Below, piece by piece: positions 47,696-57,592 of a DNA stretch of 64,000 nucleotides. The translations under genes were made by a program, and so were the position numbers. The notes under the pieces were generated by a model. It saw nothing but the letters and a program-made list of their open reading frames with translations. It was not told the DNA's origin and did not search any database. Source of the stretch: Rhodothermales bacterium (GTDB lineage Bacteria; Bacteroidota; Rhodothermia; Rhodothermales; Bin80); contig CATQHT010000003.1 of assembly GCA_958296045.1 (NCBI GenBank), forward strand, positions 2,057,246 through 2,121,245, read 5' to 3'. Position 1 is the first letter of the stretch, and each line of letters begins with the position of its first letter.

Positions 47696-48736
47696 CTACA
47701 AGTTCTCCCAGCGCTCTGACGGCATGTCCATTGCCAGCTCCAAGGCTCCGTCGGCGCCAATAAAGAGCGGATCTTCCACCGCCTGCACACGAAAAGTGCC
47801 GTGGTCTGCCAGCGCTTCGGTGAGCCCCTCCGCAATGCCCTTAATCTGGCTGCCGCCTCCTGCCAGGAATATATTTTTGCGCACAAGCTGTTGGAACGAG
47901 GGCTCGTAGCGCTTTATCAAGTCGATAAGCGTGTCTGCGATGGGGGACACCAAGCTTTCGCACGCCTGTGTCACTTCGCGCGTCAGGTCGTGCTGCACAA
48001 ACTTGGCTGCAACCGGCACCTTCACCTTGACGCGACCTTTGACGTTGCCCACTCTGCCGTGCTGCTCCTTAAGCTGCCGGACCATAGTCTCGCTGAAGCG
48101 TGCATTCGGATGTGCTTCACGCAGCAGGTCATAAAGCTGCCGGTCCACATAGTCGCCAGCGCTCAGCAGCGTGCGTTGATCCTCATCTTCCGGCGTAACG
48201 CCGTGCATAACGCAGAAATCTATCGTACCAGCGCCGATGTCGATGATGCAGGCGTTGTTGAGCGCACCCAGCTTGTAGGCCACCGCAAATGGTTCAGACA
48301 CCACCACCGTCCGGTCCGCACACTCGCCCACCGCGAGAATTGTGGCCTCCTTGTTCACTTTCAGGGCCTCTGCAGGCACGCCGACTGCCGCACGAATTTC
48401 CTGCCCTTTTGCAGGCTGAACATGCTCGAACAGATGCAGAACAAGCTGCCGGACCGCTTCCTGGTCGCGCTGTGTGCCCTCGCGAATCACGCCAGAAGCC
48501 AACGGCCGAACTAGGTCCACGGACAGCCTGTTATTGATGGCCTCCTCGCCAAAGACGATGCTTTTGCCAAGCACCTTGCGCGCGACAAAGTCTTTGGGCC
48601 AGCCCACAAAGCTATATACCCAGTGCCGCTGGCCGTTGCTGGCTGCAACAGCGCTGCGCAAGGTGCCAAGGTCGATGCCGACGTACAGGATGTCCGGGGC
48701 CTTCATCTCGGTGCTGCCTGAGCCTTTTGGAGCCAT
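47696..48736 (-). CDS. MamK-like bacterial actin
   Basis: A 346-residue actin/Hsp70-fold ATPase. YVGIDLGTLRSAVAASNG is phosphate loop 1, IIDIGAGTIDFCVMHG is loop 2, and IFLAGGGSQIKGIAEGL is the adenosine loop. Segments such as VGWPKDFVARKVLGKS, VVVSEPFAVAYKLGAL and TLLSAGDYVDRQL resemble magnetosome MamK more than MreB. No other mam gene is present, so a magnetosome is not implied. Such proteins form filaments and may position cell structures. The ATG at 48706 is an alternative start. It sits between an amidase gene and folA. Confidence 0.8.
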   Translation of the reverse strand: MAPKGSGSTEMKAPDILYVGIDLGTLRSAVAASNGQRHWVYSFVGWPKDFVARKVLGKSIVFGEEAINNRLSVDLVRPLASGVIREGTQRDQEAVRQLVLHLFEHVQPAKGQEIRAAVGVPAEALKVNKEATILAVGECADRTVVVSEPFAVAYKLGALNNACIIDIGAGTIDFCVMHGVTPEDEDQRTLLSAGDYVDRQLYDLLREAHPNARFSETMVRQLKEQHGRVGNVKGRVKVKVPVAAKFVQHDLTREVTQACESLVSPIADTLIDLIKRYEPSFQQLVRKNIFLAGGGSQIKGIAEGLTEALADHGTFRVQAVEDPLFIGADGALELAMDMPSERWENL

Positions 48737-48842
48737 TCCGTGAACGATTCTATTGCGGATTCAGCGTGATTGTTCACCGCCAGCAACTGGCGAAGATACG
48801 ATATGGGCCATTGCCGTGCATTACGATCACAGCGCGGATCGC

Positions 48843-49934
48843 CTAGGAGCCAAGCTCGAGCGCATCAAACGTTGTTTCCTGCGGCTCCGATTCGGTTCCA
48901 ACGACCGTTCCTTGGCCATTGGACTTTGCAAATGCCAGGATGCCGTCCATCAGAGCGCCAGCCAAGCGCTCTCGGTACTCGTCGGAGCGCAGCAGCGCTT
49001 CCCCTTCAGGAGTATTGATGACGGAAACTTCCGTCAGAACCGCGGGAACCGCAAATACTTCCGGCTTTGCCGCGCTGCTCCACCGGTCAGAGAGCACCAT
49101 GAATGGCCCGCCCTTCGCCCCCCAGTCTTCCGCTTCGGGTACATATTGGCGGACTACTTCGGACAGGGGACCCTGCACCGCTTCGGCCAAGCGTCGCGAC
49201 TCTTCCTGCTTTACGGCATGCGCCAACTCCCCCACTTTACTGCGCCATTCGCCCAGTGTGATGCCCGAGTTGGCGTTTTCACGCATGGCCAGATGTTCGG
49301 TCGCTGCACTGCCTCGCACGTTAAAGAAGTAGGTTTCGACCACCTGACGGGGATCAGACTCTAGGGCATTCACATGGATCGAGACCATGATGTCCGCGTT
49401 AGCCTTTACATAATAGTCCACGCGCTCCCGAATGGTCATGCTAACGTCATTGTGCCGCGTCAGGAACACCTCGAACCCCGCTAGGAGCAGGCGCCGCTCC
49501 AGGCGGCGTGCGATATCTAGTACTACGGCCTTCTCTGTCAGGCCTGATGGCCCGACAGCTCCACCATCGCGCCCCCCATGGCCCGGATCCAGCACGATGC
49601 GCCGCATGCCAAGCCCGTAGACGCTAGCCAGGGACCTCGGCGCATCAGACGGCAGTTGCAAACCCGGATCCTCCGCTACACCAAACTGCTGCTCGATCTC
49701 CGCGTCGGGTGCAAGTAATTCGGCTTCGGCTATAGGGGAGGGCGGCTGGGGGCCGACGCCTCCAAACAGAGCCACAGCCAACGCAGCCAGCACGAAAAGG
49801 CGCGAACCCCAAGATGCCGCGGGCCGGCGGCCAATCAGCCGAACCTTGCGCCCTTGGGCCAACTCCAGGTTATCCTCGTACACGCCACGCAAAATCGCGG
49901 CTTTAACCTTGTCCGTCCGATCTCTGGTGGCCAA
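48843..49934 (-). CDS. N-acetylmuramoyl-L-alanine amidase
   Basis: A 363-residue zinc amidase (amidase_3) that cuts the amide bond between N-acetylmuramic acid and the stem peptide in the envelope. One membrane helix at about residues 46-61 (LFVLAALAVALFGGVG) follows a basic cytoplasmic tail. The catalytic domain shows VLDPGHGGRDGGAVGPSG (first zinc His), VSIHVNA (His) and AVLTEVSVINTPEGEALL (catalytic Glu). It starts six bases after the thyA stop, so the two are probably co-transcribed. Confidence 0.92.
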   Translation of the reverse strand: MATRDRTDKVKAAILRGVYEDNLELAQGRKVRLIGRRPAASWGSRLFVLAALAVALFGGVGPQPPSPIAEAELLAPDAEIEQQFGVAEDPGLQLPSDAPRSLASVYGLGMRRIVLDPGHGGRDGGAVGPSGLTEKAVVLDIARRLERRLLLAGFEVFLTRHNDVSMTIRERVDYYVKANADIMVSIHVNALESDPRQVVETYFFNVRGSAATEHLAMRENANSGITLGEWRSKVGELAHAVKQEESRRLAEAVQGPLSEVVRQYVPEAEDWGAKGGPFMVLSDRWSSAAKPEVFAVPAVLTEVSVINTPEGEALLRSDEYRERLAGALMDGILAFAKSNGQGTVVGTESEPQETTFDALELGS

Positions 49935-49940
49935 CGGTCT

Positions 49941-50834
49941 TTAAACGGCTACAGGCGCTGGGATCGCCGGGTGATGGCGGTAGTCCTGCAGACAAAAATC
50001 TGAATACTTGTAATCAAGTATAGACGATGGGCGGCGGCGAATCACCAAGCGCGGCAAGGCGTAGGGCGCTCGGGTGAGCTGTTCTCGAATCTGATCCAAG
50101 TGATTCACGTAGGCGTGTGCGTCTCCTATAGTATATACGAGATCACCGACCTCAAGGTCAACCTGCTGTGCAACCATATGGGTCAGAAGCGCATACTGAG
50201 CGATGTTGAAGGGCGCGCCCAGAAACAGGTCGTTGGAACGAATATAGAGCTGGCAGGATAGGCGACCCTCGGCCACATAGAATTGGAACAGTAGGTGGCA
50301 CGGGGGCAGCGCCATTTGGGAAACGACCGGCGGATTCCATGCGGCTACCACGTGGCGGCGGCTGTTCGGATTGTCGCGAAGGCTTTGAATAACCTTCTCG
50401 ATCTGATCCGTACCCCCAAAGTCTCGCCACTGCTTGCCGTAGATCGGTCCGAGATCGCTATGTTTCTGGGCAAAGCCGTCGTCATTCCTGATGCGCTCTT
50501 CGAATGCCTCCCGCGTAGCTAGCCACTCGTCCGAATCTGAAGATGGCACCCTCTGGCCCTGTTCCTCAAGGTACCGCTTCAGCGACCAAGCGGTCCAGAT
50601 GGAGATGCGCTTATCCACCAGCGGCTTGATATTGGTGCTCCCAGAAAGGAACCAGAGCATCTCTATCGCCAACCCCCGAAACCATACTCGCTTGGTGGTG
50701 CAGATCGGGAATCCCTCTGCCAGATTGAAACGCATCTGGTGGCCAAATACGCTCAATGTGCCCGTTCCGGTGCGATCCGACCTTCGGACCCCATGGTCGA
50801 GAACACGCCTGAGCAGATCCAAGTAGGTTCTCAT
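49941..50834 (-). CDS. thyA: Thymidylate synthase
   Basis: A 297-residue enzyme converting dUMP to dTMP with methylene-tetrahydrofolate. It starts [20 protein letters not shown] and has [30 protein letters not shown] (catalytic Cys near 178), [20 protein letters not shown] and [12 protein letters not shown]. The length corresponds to the longer form with an insert around [16 protein letters not shown]. It heads the amidase pair, and folA lies further down the same strand. Confidence 0.96.
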   Translation of the reverse strand: MRTYLDLLRRVLDHGVRRSDRTGTGTLSVFGHQMRFNLAEGFPICTTKRVWFRGLAIEMLWFLSGSTNIKPLVDKRISIWTAWSLKRYLEEQGQRVPSSDSDEWLATREAFEERIRNDDGFAQKHSDLGPIYGKQWRDFGGTDQIEKVIQSLRDNPNSRRHVVAAWNPPVVSQMALPPCHLLFQFYVAEGRLSCQLYIRSNDLFLGAPFNIAQYALLTHMVAQQVDLEVGDLVYTIGDAHAYVNHLDQIREQLTRAPYALPRLVIRRRPSSILDYKYSDFCLQDYRHHPAIPAPVAV

Positions 50835-51133
50835 TCAGACGGCATTCATGCACCGGCACTTGCAACAGGCCGATCAGGACTTCTGATTTCAGTGCTGACG
50901 GCTCTCTGCTGCAACGCTTCTGGTGCAGACCCCACCCAAACACCCAGGGTGGCAGCTGATCCAACCCTACGTAACCAGCGTCGAGCCAAAGCCAATGCGA
51001 TTAAGCCGCACCATTCCCGGTGCGACCCCTCAAAGGGAGGCACCGGGACACGGTACAACAAACTACGGCATTTGAATCAAGCTGTTAGCTATAGAGCGAG
51101 TCAGGGACCGGCTGGGCATCACCGCTCGACTTC
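50835..51133 (-). other. Gene-free region between receptor gene and thyA
   Basis: No coding sequence. It contains GC-rich complementary segments at about 51015-51052 (CCCGGTGC ... GCACCGGG), likely a terminator for the receptor gene or part of a thyA leader. Confidence 0.45.
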
Positions 51134-53506
51134 CTAGAACAGCAGCCGGTACGTCAACCGGATGTCGCGGCCGGGCAGCGGTATCTGGTCTTTTAGGAAA
51201 GATGTGTGCAAGCGCCTAGTGGCATCGGTCAGGTTACGGCCCTGAAGCGATACCACATGGCCCGTTCCCCCCAAGAAGAAACGGTACTTGGCGTTCGCGC
51301 CAATCTCGACAAAGCCGGGCGTGACCTCCTCAAAGCGCGCAACCCTGTCCTGCTCGGCAGCCGAATGAAACGAAGCCCCCACCTCGAGCGATCCGTGGTG
51401 GAATGACAAGCCTCCGCCAATTCTCATCGGCGGGATACGCGGCAATGGCTCATCCGCGTCCGTTCGATGCGCATGCGTGTAGTCACTCATCAAACGCAGC
51501 GCCAAGCGCTGGTGACCCCGGTCAAGCAGCGCCACCTCCGTCTCAGCCTCGAACCCTCTGAATGTGGCACTCCCTTGCGTAAAGGTGTACACCGGCGTCT
51601 CTTCGCTGGCATCAGGCGTATGGCGCAAGTAGATGAAGTCGTGGTACGTATTGGAAAACAGCGAAGCGGATACGTCGACCCTATCCGTTTGCACATGGGC
51701 GGCCATGTCAATGCTGAAAGCAGACTCAACGCTCAAATCCTCGTTGCCGATTTCAATGACCTGCGTTCCGACATGAAATCCATTGATGTAAAGCTCAACC
51801 GGGTGCGGAATCTTGACACTCCGGGCAGCACCAAGCACCAGAGACAGCTGGTCTGAGGCCTGCACGTTTACGCCACCGCCGACAGAAAACGCGGAAAACG
51901 TCCGATCCCGTCCGGCATCCGGCGTCATAGCCGCGCGCTCAAATCGAAGTCCAACTTCCAGGTTGGTTTTTCCCCGGGTCAGCCGCTCGAGCATAAAGAG
52001 CGACACCCTGTTGGTCGAGGATCCGGGCATGATAGCTTCGTGGCCGCTGACGTCAAGCCTGCGCTGATCCACCTGGAGACCGATCACCCCGCTGAGTCCG
52101 TCCGCTAGGACATGGTCCGCCTCCACGCGGCCTTCCACCAGATCATTTTCAAACGTCAACGCCACTTCGTCACCTTCCACCTCGTCGTGCTGGTAAAAGG
52201 TGGTGCCGAACCGGAAGCGCAGGCCTTTGAGAAAGTCACCGCCCATACGCCATTGACCGGCAAGGTTGATGGACGGCTGCGCTAGGTCAACACGCACGGC
52301 AGCCTCCTCTTCCGCCTCGCCTTCCTCGTGCTCGTCGTGCTCGTCATGTTCGTCATCGTGACCCTCTTCTTCCTCATGGTGCCCGTGCCCAGGAACGCCG
52401 TAGTTGGTGGCATGCATCGTAAATGCTGCACCAATGTAGCCCCAGTCGCCCACGTAAGACAGACCCACTGAGCCACGCCCCAGCGAAAGGTTGCTGTTTT
52501 CAATGTGGTCGCTCAGCTCTCCATGCTCGTCTTCGTCTTCGTGGTCATCGCCGTCCTCGTGATCTTCGCCGTCCTCGTGATCTTCGTCATGGTCCTCATC
52601 GTGTTCTTCCTCAACAATGCTGCCCGCGGGGACGCTAAAGTCTCCAGTGCCCCGCATCAGACCACTCACGCTCCATACCAGATTGCCGCCCCTCCCGCGC
52701 AGCTTAAGCGCTCCAGTGCGTCCCTGCGATACCGAGCTGACCCGGCCGGTTAACGTTCCAGAGAAAGCACGGACCGGCCGCTCGGTCGGAACGCGTCCTT
52801 CCTGCATGTTGACCACGCCGCCAATCGCGCTGCTGCCGTAAAGCAGGGTGGCAGGGCCACGAATGATCTCCACGCGGTCAGCCAGGAGAGGCTCCACGCC
52901 TGAAGCATGATCTGGGTTGACGTCAGACACATCTCCGACGGTCAGCCCTTCCTGCAGGATGCCGACCCTGCTGCCACCCACGCCGCGAATGATGGGGCGC
53001 GCGGAGCCGGGGCCGAAGTAAGATGAACTGATGCCGGGCTGCTGGCCGAGGGTTTCTCCGAGGGTGGTTTCGGCGGCATCTGCGAGGTCCTGGTATGAGA
53101 GCGCGTCCGCGACTTGAACTGCACTGGAGCGCGTAAGCGTCATGGGGCCAGCGGAGATCACCAGCTCCTCCAGATCTGCGTGAAGGATGGCCTCTAGCGT
53201 TACCTCACTGGTCTGGGCATCTTGGACGGTCACTTCGAGCAGTCCGCGGCCCCAACGTACACTGACGGCTTCTAGCACGTAACGGCCTGCGGGCAGGCTG
53301 CTAAATTCAAAGGCGCCGACCTCATTAACGGTGGTGACCTGGCCCATGCCGATAAGCCGCACCTGCGCATCCAGCGCGAGGTCACCGGCCGCGTTGTATA
53401 CCACACCCTGGATGTCCCCTGAATCCTGGGCGTTGCCTGTCTGCGCGAACGACGCGGCAAACAGAAGAACAAATGTGATGCGGGCGAGAAATAGCTTGCT
53501 ATACAT
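51134..53506 (-). CDS. TonB-dependent receptor, ZnuD-like
   Basis: A 790-residue outer-membrane receptor. The signal peptide is MYSKLFLARITFVLLFAASF with cleavage after about residue 26. A carboxypeptidase-like regulatory domain (about 30-115), a plug (about 130-240, PIIRGVGGSRVGILQEGL and RVEIIRGPATLLYGSSAIGG) and a beta-barrel ending in ...RDIRLTYRLLF follow. Two loops are extraordinarily rich in His, Asp and Glu (about residues 290-335, and about 375-400 with HGHHEEEEGHDDEHDEHDEH), as in zinc receptors of the ZnuD group. The substrate is therefore probably zinc or another divalent metal. Upstream on the same strand is a small exported Cys/His protein. Confidence 0.92.
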   Translation of the reverse strand: MYSKLFLARITFVLLFAASFAQTGNAQDSGDIQGVVYNAAGDLALDAQVRLIGMGQVTTVNEVGAFEFSSLPAGRYVLEAVSVRWGRGLLEVTVQDAQTSEVTLEAILHADLEELVISAGPMTLTRSSAVQVADALSYQDLADAAETTLGETLGQQPGISSSYFGPGSARPIIRGVGGSRVGILQEGLTVGDVSDVNPDHASGVEPLLADRVEIIRGPATLLYGSSAIGGVVNMQEGRVPTERPVRAFSGTLTGRVSSVSQGRTGALKLRGRGGNLVWSVSGLMRGTGDFSVPAGSIVEEEHDEDHDEDHEDGEDHEDGDDHEDEDEHGELSDHIENSNLSLGRGSVGLSYVGDWGYIGAAFTMHATNYGVPGHGHHEEEEGHDDEHDEHDEHEEGEAEEEAAVRVDLAQPSINLAGQWRMGGDFLKGLRFRFGTTFYQHDEVEGDEVALTFENDLVEGRVEADHVLADGLSGVIGLQVDQRRLDVSGHEAIMPGSSTNRVSLFMLERLTRGKTNLEVGLRFERAAMTPDAGRDRTFSAFSVGGGVNVQASDQLSLVLGAARSVKIPHPVELYINGFHVGTQVIEIGNEDLSVESAFSIDMAAHVQTDRVDVSASLFSNTYHDFIYLRHTPDASEETPVYTFTQGSATFRGFEAETEVALLDRGHQRLALRLMSDYTHAHRTDADEPLPRIPPMRIGGGLSFHHGSLEVGASFHSAAEQDRVARFEEVTPGFVEIGANAKYRFFLGGTGHVVSLQGRNLTDATRRLHTSFLKDQIPLPGRDIRLTYRLLF

Positions 53507-53570
53507 GACGTAATTCTGGAAGAGCCGCCAGCCGGGGCGACCTCCTTACGTCAGGCAAACAGTGCAGGGG

Positions 53571-53990
53571 TCAGCAGCCGGGACCAGCGGCGGTGAACAG
53601 AGCTGGATACAGGCAGAAAAGGAGTGCATCCGCCACTGGAGGGCCTCGCGAGCGGTGATGCCGGTCGGTCGCCAGGACGGGGTCGCTGGCTGCGGGGACC
53701 GAAAACTCAGCCTGAGGACAAGAGAAGGTTGCACTTCGGGCATCCGAGTTAACATCACTGTCACGCTGACAAAGAAGGCACTCGTCGAAGTGCTCTGGCC
53801 CCTGGTCGGGATGCCAGACTATGCGGGTATGGTCACAGCCATCATCACACGCCTGCCATGTGCGCGACTGGTGCGTAAAGCCGTGTGCGGCGGGCAGGAT
53901 GAATCCACCGACCAGGAACACAGCCAACAGGACCCTCGCTCTTGACGCGGTCCTTTGCACACTGATATGGCGAAGGGGAGTCCAGCGCAT
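53571..53990 (-). CDS. Small exported Cys/His protein (DUF2946-like)
   Basis: 139 residues with one hydrophobic N-terminal segment (RVLLAVFLVGGFILPAAHGF), then ACDDGCDHTR and HFDECLLCQRD, a pattern seen in DUF2946-like periplasmic proteins that accompany metal receptors. It lies about 65 bases upstream of the TonB receptor on the same strand and may be co-expressed and bind metal. The start is uncertain. Confidence 0.55.
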   Translation of the reverse strand: MRWTPLRHISVQRTASRARVLLAVFLVGGFILPAAHGFTHQSRTWQACDDGCDHTRIVWHPDQGPEHFDECLLCQRDSDVNSDARSATFSCPQAEFSVPAASDPVLATDRHHRSRGPPVADALLFCLYPALFTAAGPGC

Positions 53991-54685
53991 CTTGGCACAC
54001 TATGACCAGCAGATGGACGGCCAGATACGCGTAGCCTCCAGAGATGTTGCCCAATTGGCCGGCGCATACTGTTCCTCAGGCGCCGATGCTCCGCATGGCC
54101 GAAGGCCGAAGTCGCGGACTGCACGCGAAGGTGATGGCTCTGGCAGCGCAACCATTCTATCGCCCGAGGCGGCTTGGCACCGGCTTCTGACCGCCCCGTA
54201 GCAGGGCTTTGCGCCTTGGGAAGACAGACCACATGCAGCCGTGGTATCCACAGGGCGGTCAAACCCCCTTTGGGCCAGTGGCTCGCGCGTCATTCGGCGG
54301 TCACATGCAAGAAAGGGTCGCACACAGCCTGCCGCCTGCACATGCAGATCATGGCAGAGCATCCGTTCCTTGATCGCTCCGCTCCAGATGCGCTGGCCCA
54401 CGATCCATCCGATATGGCGCTATTGAGGCCTGCGCGTACCCAGACCAGAGCCCTGCAACACCCGTGTGAAACCGAATCGAACGAGTCGTGAATTAGACAT
54501 GCCTAGCACTCGTCTCACCTTGAACACTAGGCCTGCAGCCGTAGATCAGCCCGAACTGGCCTGTCAGCGAATCGTGTGCTCCAAGCATCGGATTTCCAAA
54601 CGGGTACAACAAGCCAGAGTCCTCTGAGCTGGGGGACTTTGGCCAGTTGACTCAGCGCTATGTGCTCCAGCAATGAGCAGCTAGA
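53991..54685. other. Gene-free segment upstream of receptor operon
   Basis: About 700 bases with no supportable gene. The promoter of the receptor operon should lie near 54000-54200, but no clear motif was seen. Confidence 0.45.
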
Positions 54686-54880
54686 TGTTTTCCGACTCAT
54701 CCTCAGCCTGCTTGGCCTTAGCTCGTTCAATCTTTTGACGGCCCTGTCCATCCAGGTATGCCCAAACTAAAGTGTGGACTCCTTCCGGCGGATCATCCAG
54801 TGCCAGCTTGATTTTCAACTTCCCTACATCCTGAAGGCGTATCCAAGGCTGGCCCGATAGCGGGATCCACGTTCGATTCC
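54686..54880 (-). pseudogene. C-terminal fragment of an unknown protein
   Basis: The frame reads WNRTWIPLSGQPWIRLQDVG, KLKIKLALDDPPEGVHTLVW, AYLDGQGRQKIERAKAKQAE and a short acidic end before a TAG. No start codon is found upstream. It looks like the end of a larger gene removed by rearrangement. Family unknown. Confidence 0.4.
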
Positions 54881-54959
54881 ATGGAGCGGCACCGTCGCTA
54901 TTACGTTTGTCGGCTTCGTCTTAAGCCATGTTGTTCCCCTTCGTTTCAAGTCCTAGGAG

Positions 54960-55993
54960 TCTTCGCCGCAGAAAAAGAGTTTGGATTGCCACATCGACCC
55001 TGAGTGACTGGGTCTCCCTGGTAGCATTCCTCTTGGCATGCCACTATCATGAGCTCATCAAAGAGGCCCTCAAGCGCGGATTCCTCTACGTGGACGGGAC
55101 GACCATGCCGGTGCAGGATCGCAGCAAGATCCTCAAGCACCACCGTGGGTATTACTGGGTGTACCGGTCACTGGAGCGCGGATTCGTGTGGATGGAGTAT
55201 CGTAAAGGCCGCGACCAGAAAAGCTGCCCCACTCCTTCCAGAGGCCATTCCAGACCAGACGTTGAGGAGCTTTATTGGCGCACATCGGCGGGCCTTTGGG
55301 TTTTCGGTGCGGTACCGGCGGTGGTGGTGCCTGACAACTTGAAGGCGGCAGTCAAGAAGGCGCACCGTTACGATCCAGAAATCAATCCTACCTACCAGGA
55401 GATGTACGAGCATTACGATCTGGTAGCGCTGCCAGCTCGCACGAGAAAACCAAGGAAAACAATCTCGTCGAGAACAGCATCCGCCCCTTAGCGCTGGGGC
55501 GCAAGAGCTACCTGCATGTCGGATCACTCGTAGCAGCCCACCGCGCTGCTATCATCTACTCGCTGCTGGGCACCTGCGAACTGCACCGCATTGAACCACA
55601 AGCCTAGCTAGAAGCTGTGCTAAAGCGCATGCCGACGCACACCACCGCCATTGGTGGACCAAGCGTGAAAGCGCCTCCACCTAAACAGACACAGCTCCCA
55701 CCCGTGCACGCCAGCGCATAAGCCCCTCTGCGCCGCTCTTGAGCGCAAGACTAACACCGCAGTGCACCGCCACCCTAACGCCCTGTGTGCACCCACCGCT
55801 ACCTCCCCTGGAGCACCTATCAGGCCGCTTGGGCAGCTGCCGTAACACAGTCACGCCAGCAAGGTAAGCCGCCAACCGGCTGCGCCCAACTTCCCCACGA
55901 TTCTGCAGTGCCCAGCCTGGAGCCACAACATACCGCAACAACGCCTCCGCGCGATACTGATTAGCTGAAATATGCGGATTTCTGGACGGATAC
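54960..55993 (+). pseudogene. IS66 relic with an IS21 istA fragment inside
   Basis: From 54985 the sequence encodes IS66 TnpC (TSTLSDWVSLVAFLLACHYH, FLYVDGTTMPVQDRSKI, WMEYRKGRDQK). At about 55265 it switches to IS21 IstA (FGAVPAVVVPDNLKAAVKKA, RYDPEINPTYQEMYEHY). Near 55450 it returns to the TnpC end (ENSIRPLALGRKSYLHVGS). The right end GGACGGATAC at 55984-55993 equals the end of the complete IS66 at 60.5 kb. A mosaic of two families; non-functional. Confidence 0.8.
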
Positions 55994-56216
55994 GGAAAAC
56001 GGGCGAAAACGGCGCTACAATGGGCTTCCCAGAAGACCACAGGGAAGAATTTGACCCCACAATCGGGAAATTGTCAGCCCGAGTGATAAAGATGGGTTAC
56101 GCGACAAGGATGGGAACTTTGCTGCAGTAGGTCGGTTGAAGCTATCGCTAAGTGAAGGGCACTTTAGCACGCCCCGTGTCCGGTGGCATAAGCAGAAAGC
56201 ATAACCACGTAAAACT

Positions 56217-56516
56217 ATGACATCATCTTACAACGTCTTCCCAAATCCAGTGAAGATCCCTCACAACGACGAGTGCCCCGTTTGCAGCCGCAGCGCTGAA
56301 GGAAGCGTGCTTCCTCGGAAGGACGCCTTTTGGATAACATGTGAATCGTGTGGCCGTTTCGCAATATCCGGGTCGGCTTATGCTACCGTTGGGGGTCGCC
56401 GCCATCTGTTTTCCCCTGCGCTGCGCGCCAAGCTTTCGGCAGACATACGAGAGCAGACGAGTCGGGAGCCGAACTTCATATTTTGCACCGGTTGGTTTAA
56501 GGCTCGCTACCAGTGA
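56217..56516 (+). CDS. Small zinc-ribbon protein, possibly truncated
   Basis: 99 residues with CPVCSRSAEGSVLPRKDAFW followed by ITCESCGRFAISGSA, a four-Cys zinc ribbon with short beta strands. The remainder (RRHLFSPALRAKLSADIREQ) could be the start of a longer protein cut at about 56516. Such ribbons occur at the N-terminus of several uncharacterised island proteins. No partner is adjacent. Confidence 0.45.
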   Translation: MTSSYNVFPNPVKIPHNDECPVCSRSAEGSVLPRKDAFWITCESCGRFAISGSAYATVGGRRHLFSPALRAKLSADIREQTSREPNFIFCTGWFKARYQ

Positions 56517-56619
56517 CAAAGTTGGAAAAGGCACTTCAATCACTGCTGGGTCTGGATTCGCGACATGCTCAGCAGGTGGCTACGCGTGACCACAACCCTG
56601 ACGGATCACCAGTAGCAGG

Positions 56620-57182
56620 AGATTATCAACAGTCGGGACTCGCGCCTAAACAGCCCGCGCATGCGCGTGGTGCGGTGCGCGTAGAGGAGATTGTGAATCC
56701 GGTACAGGTTCGAGAGCGATACGCAATTGTCAGGGTCCGGCCCCATGAGCTCTAACAATCCTGACTTCTCGTGCAGCCACGCATGGGTGGCCCGTTCACT
56801 GGATGGGTGAAGCAAACGCGCGATCACGACCGTAAGCGCGATTCGTGCATCACGCTCGCATACCCCGGCCTGCTTCAACAAATCCTTGAACCCCAGCTCC
56901 TGCAGGACCTTCAGGCCGACGCGTTCGCCTCCTACTTGACGCGGGGACTCTGGGTGATCCAGCGTGTCAAGGTCCACCGTTGTAAGCGCCTTCTCCGAAC
57001 CGTCCGGCTTCTTATCAAGCTCTACCCCGCGGACCCGCAGCTTCACGCAGATGGCCTCGGTGACCTTCGTCAGCTCTGAATCCAGGTTCATCACCTGCTG
57101 TTCCCGGTAGCGGCACGCGATGAGCTCAACGAGTCGGGGCCACTTCTCGGGTGGCACGTCGAAGACTATACCCAGGTACAAC
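56620..57182 (-). pseudogene. IS1634-family transposase, internal fragment
   Basis: The minus strand reads LYLGIVFDVPPEKWPRLVEL, VGLKVLQELGFKDLLKQAGV and LLHPSSERATHAWLHEKSGL, typical of the first third of IS1634 transposases. It is cut on the left near 56640 and interrupted on the right by the IS66 insertion. The N-terminus (MYIRAITSHTTKGEVRWGYR) continues at 60605-60500. Confidence 0.75.
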
Positions 57183-57271
57183 GTATCCGTCCGAAAGTCT
57201 GCATCTTGACTGGGTGATTTTGTTGCCCGACCTTGTCGGAGTTTCTTTCCACCAATCTGGGAGGTCGTTTT

Positions 57272-57592
57272 ATGGCAACGAGAGTCAGGGGCACCTCGGA
57301 GGTGATGTTTCCGTTGGTCGCCTGCTATTTGCGTGGTAGTAAGGGTCTGGACGCATTTTGCCAGGAGCATGGCCTATCGCGTAATCAGCTGACCTATTGG
57401 CGCCGGAAGTATGCGGCATCTTCGTCTGGGTCGGAGGTCGGCGCGTTTGTGGAGGTACCGTCGCCGCAGGCGCGTGAGCGGGTTTTAATGGAGGTCGAGT
57501 TTCCAGGCGGCACGCGTCTACGCCTGTTCACGCCGGTATCGGCGGATTTTCTCGGGTCTGTGCTGCAACGTGTGCGGAGCCCATCATGTTAG
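57272..57592 (+). CDS. tnpA: IS66 accessory protein TnpA
   Basis: 106 residues with a helix-turn-helix of the IS66 orf1 type: MFPLVACYLRGSKGLDAFCQ then EHGLSRNQLTYWRRKY. The start at 57272 follows GGGAGGTCG at suitable spacing; the longer frame begins earlier without such a site. Its end overlaps the tnpB start. Confidence 0.82.
   Translation: MATRVRGTSEVMFPLVACYLRGSKGLDAFCQEHGLSRNQLTYWRRKYAASSSGSEVGAFVEVPSPQARERVLMEVEFPGGTRLRLFTPVSADFLGSVLQRVRSPSC

Noticed and set aside
47696-48736. Magnetosome island
   Set aside because: Only one MamK-like gene; the neighbours are folate, cell-wall and CRISPR genes.
50950-51060. Possible cobalamin riboswitch on the minus strand (GGTGCC ... GGGAATGGTG)
   Set aside because: Only short pieces resemble the consensus. 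The spacing is wrong, and the downstream gene would be thyA, an unlikely B12 target. A terminator-like hairpin is simpler.
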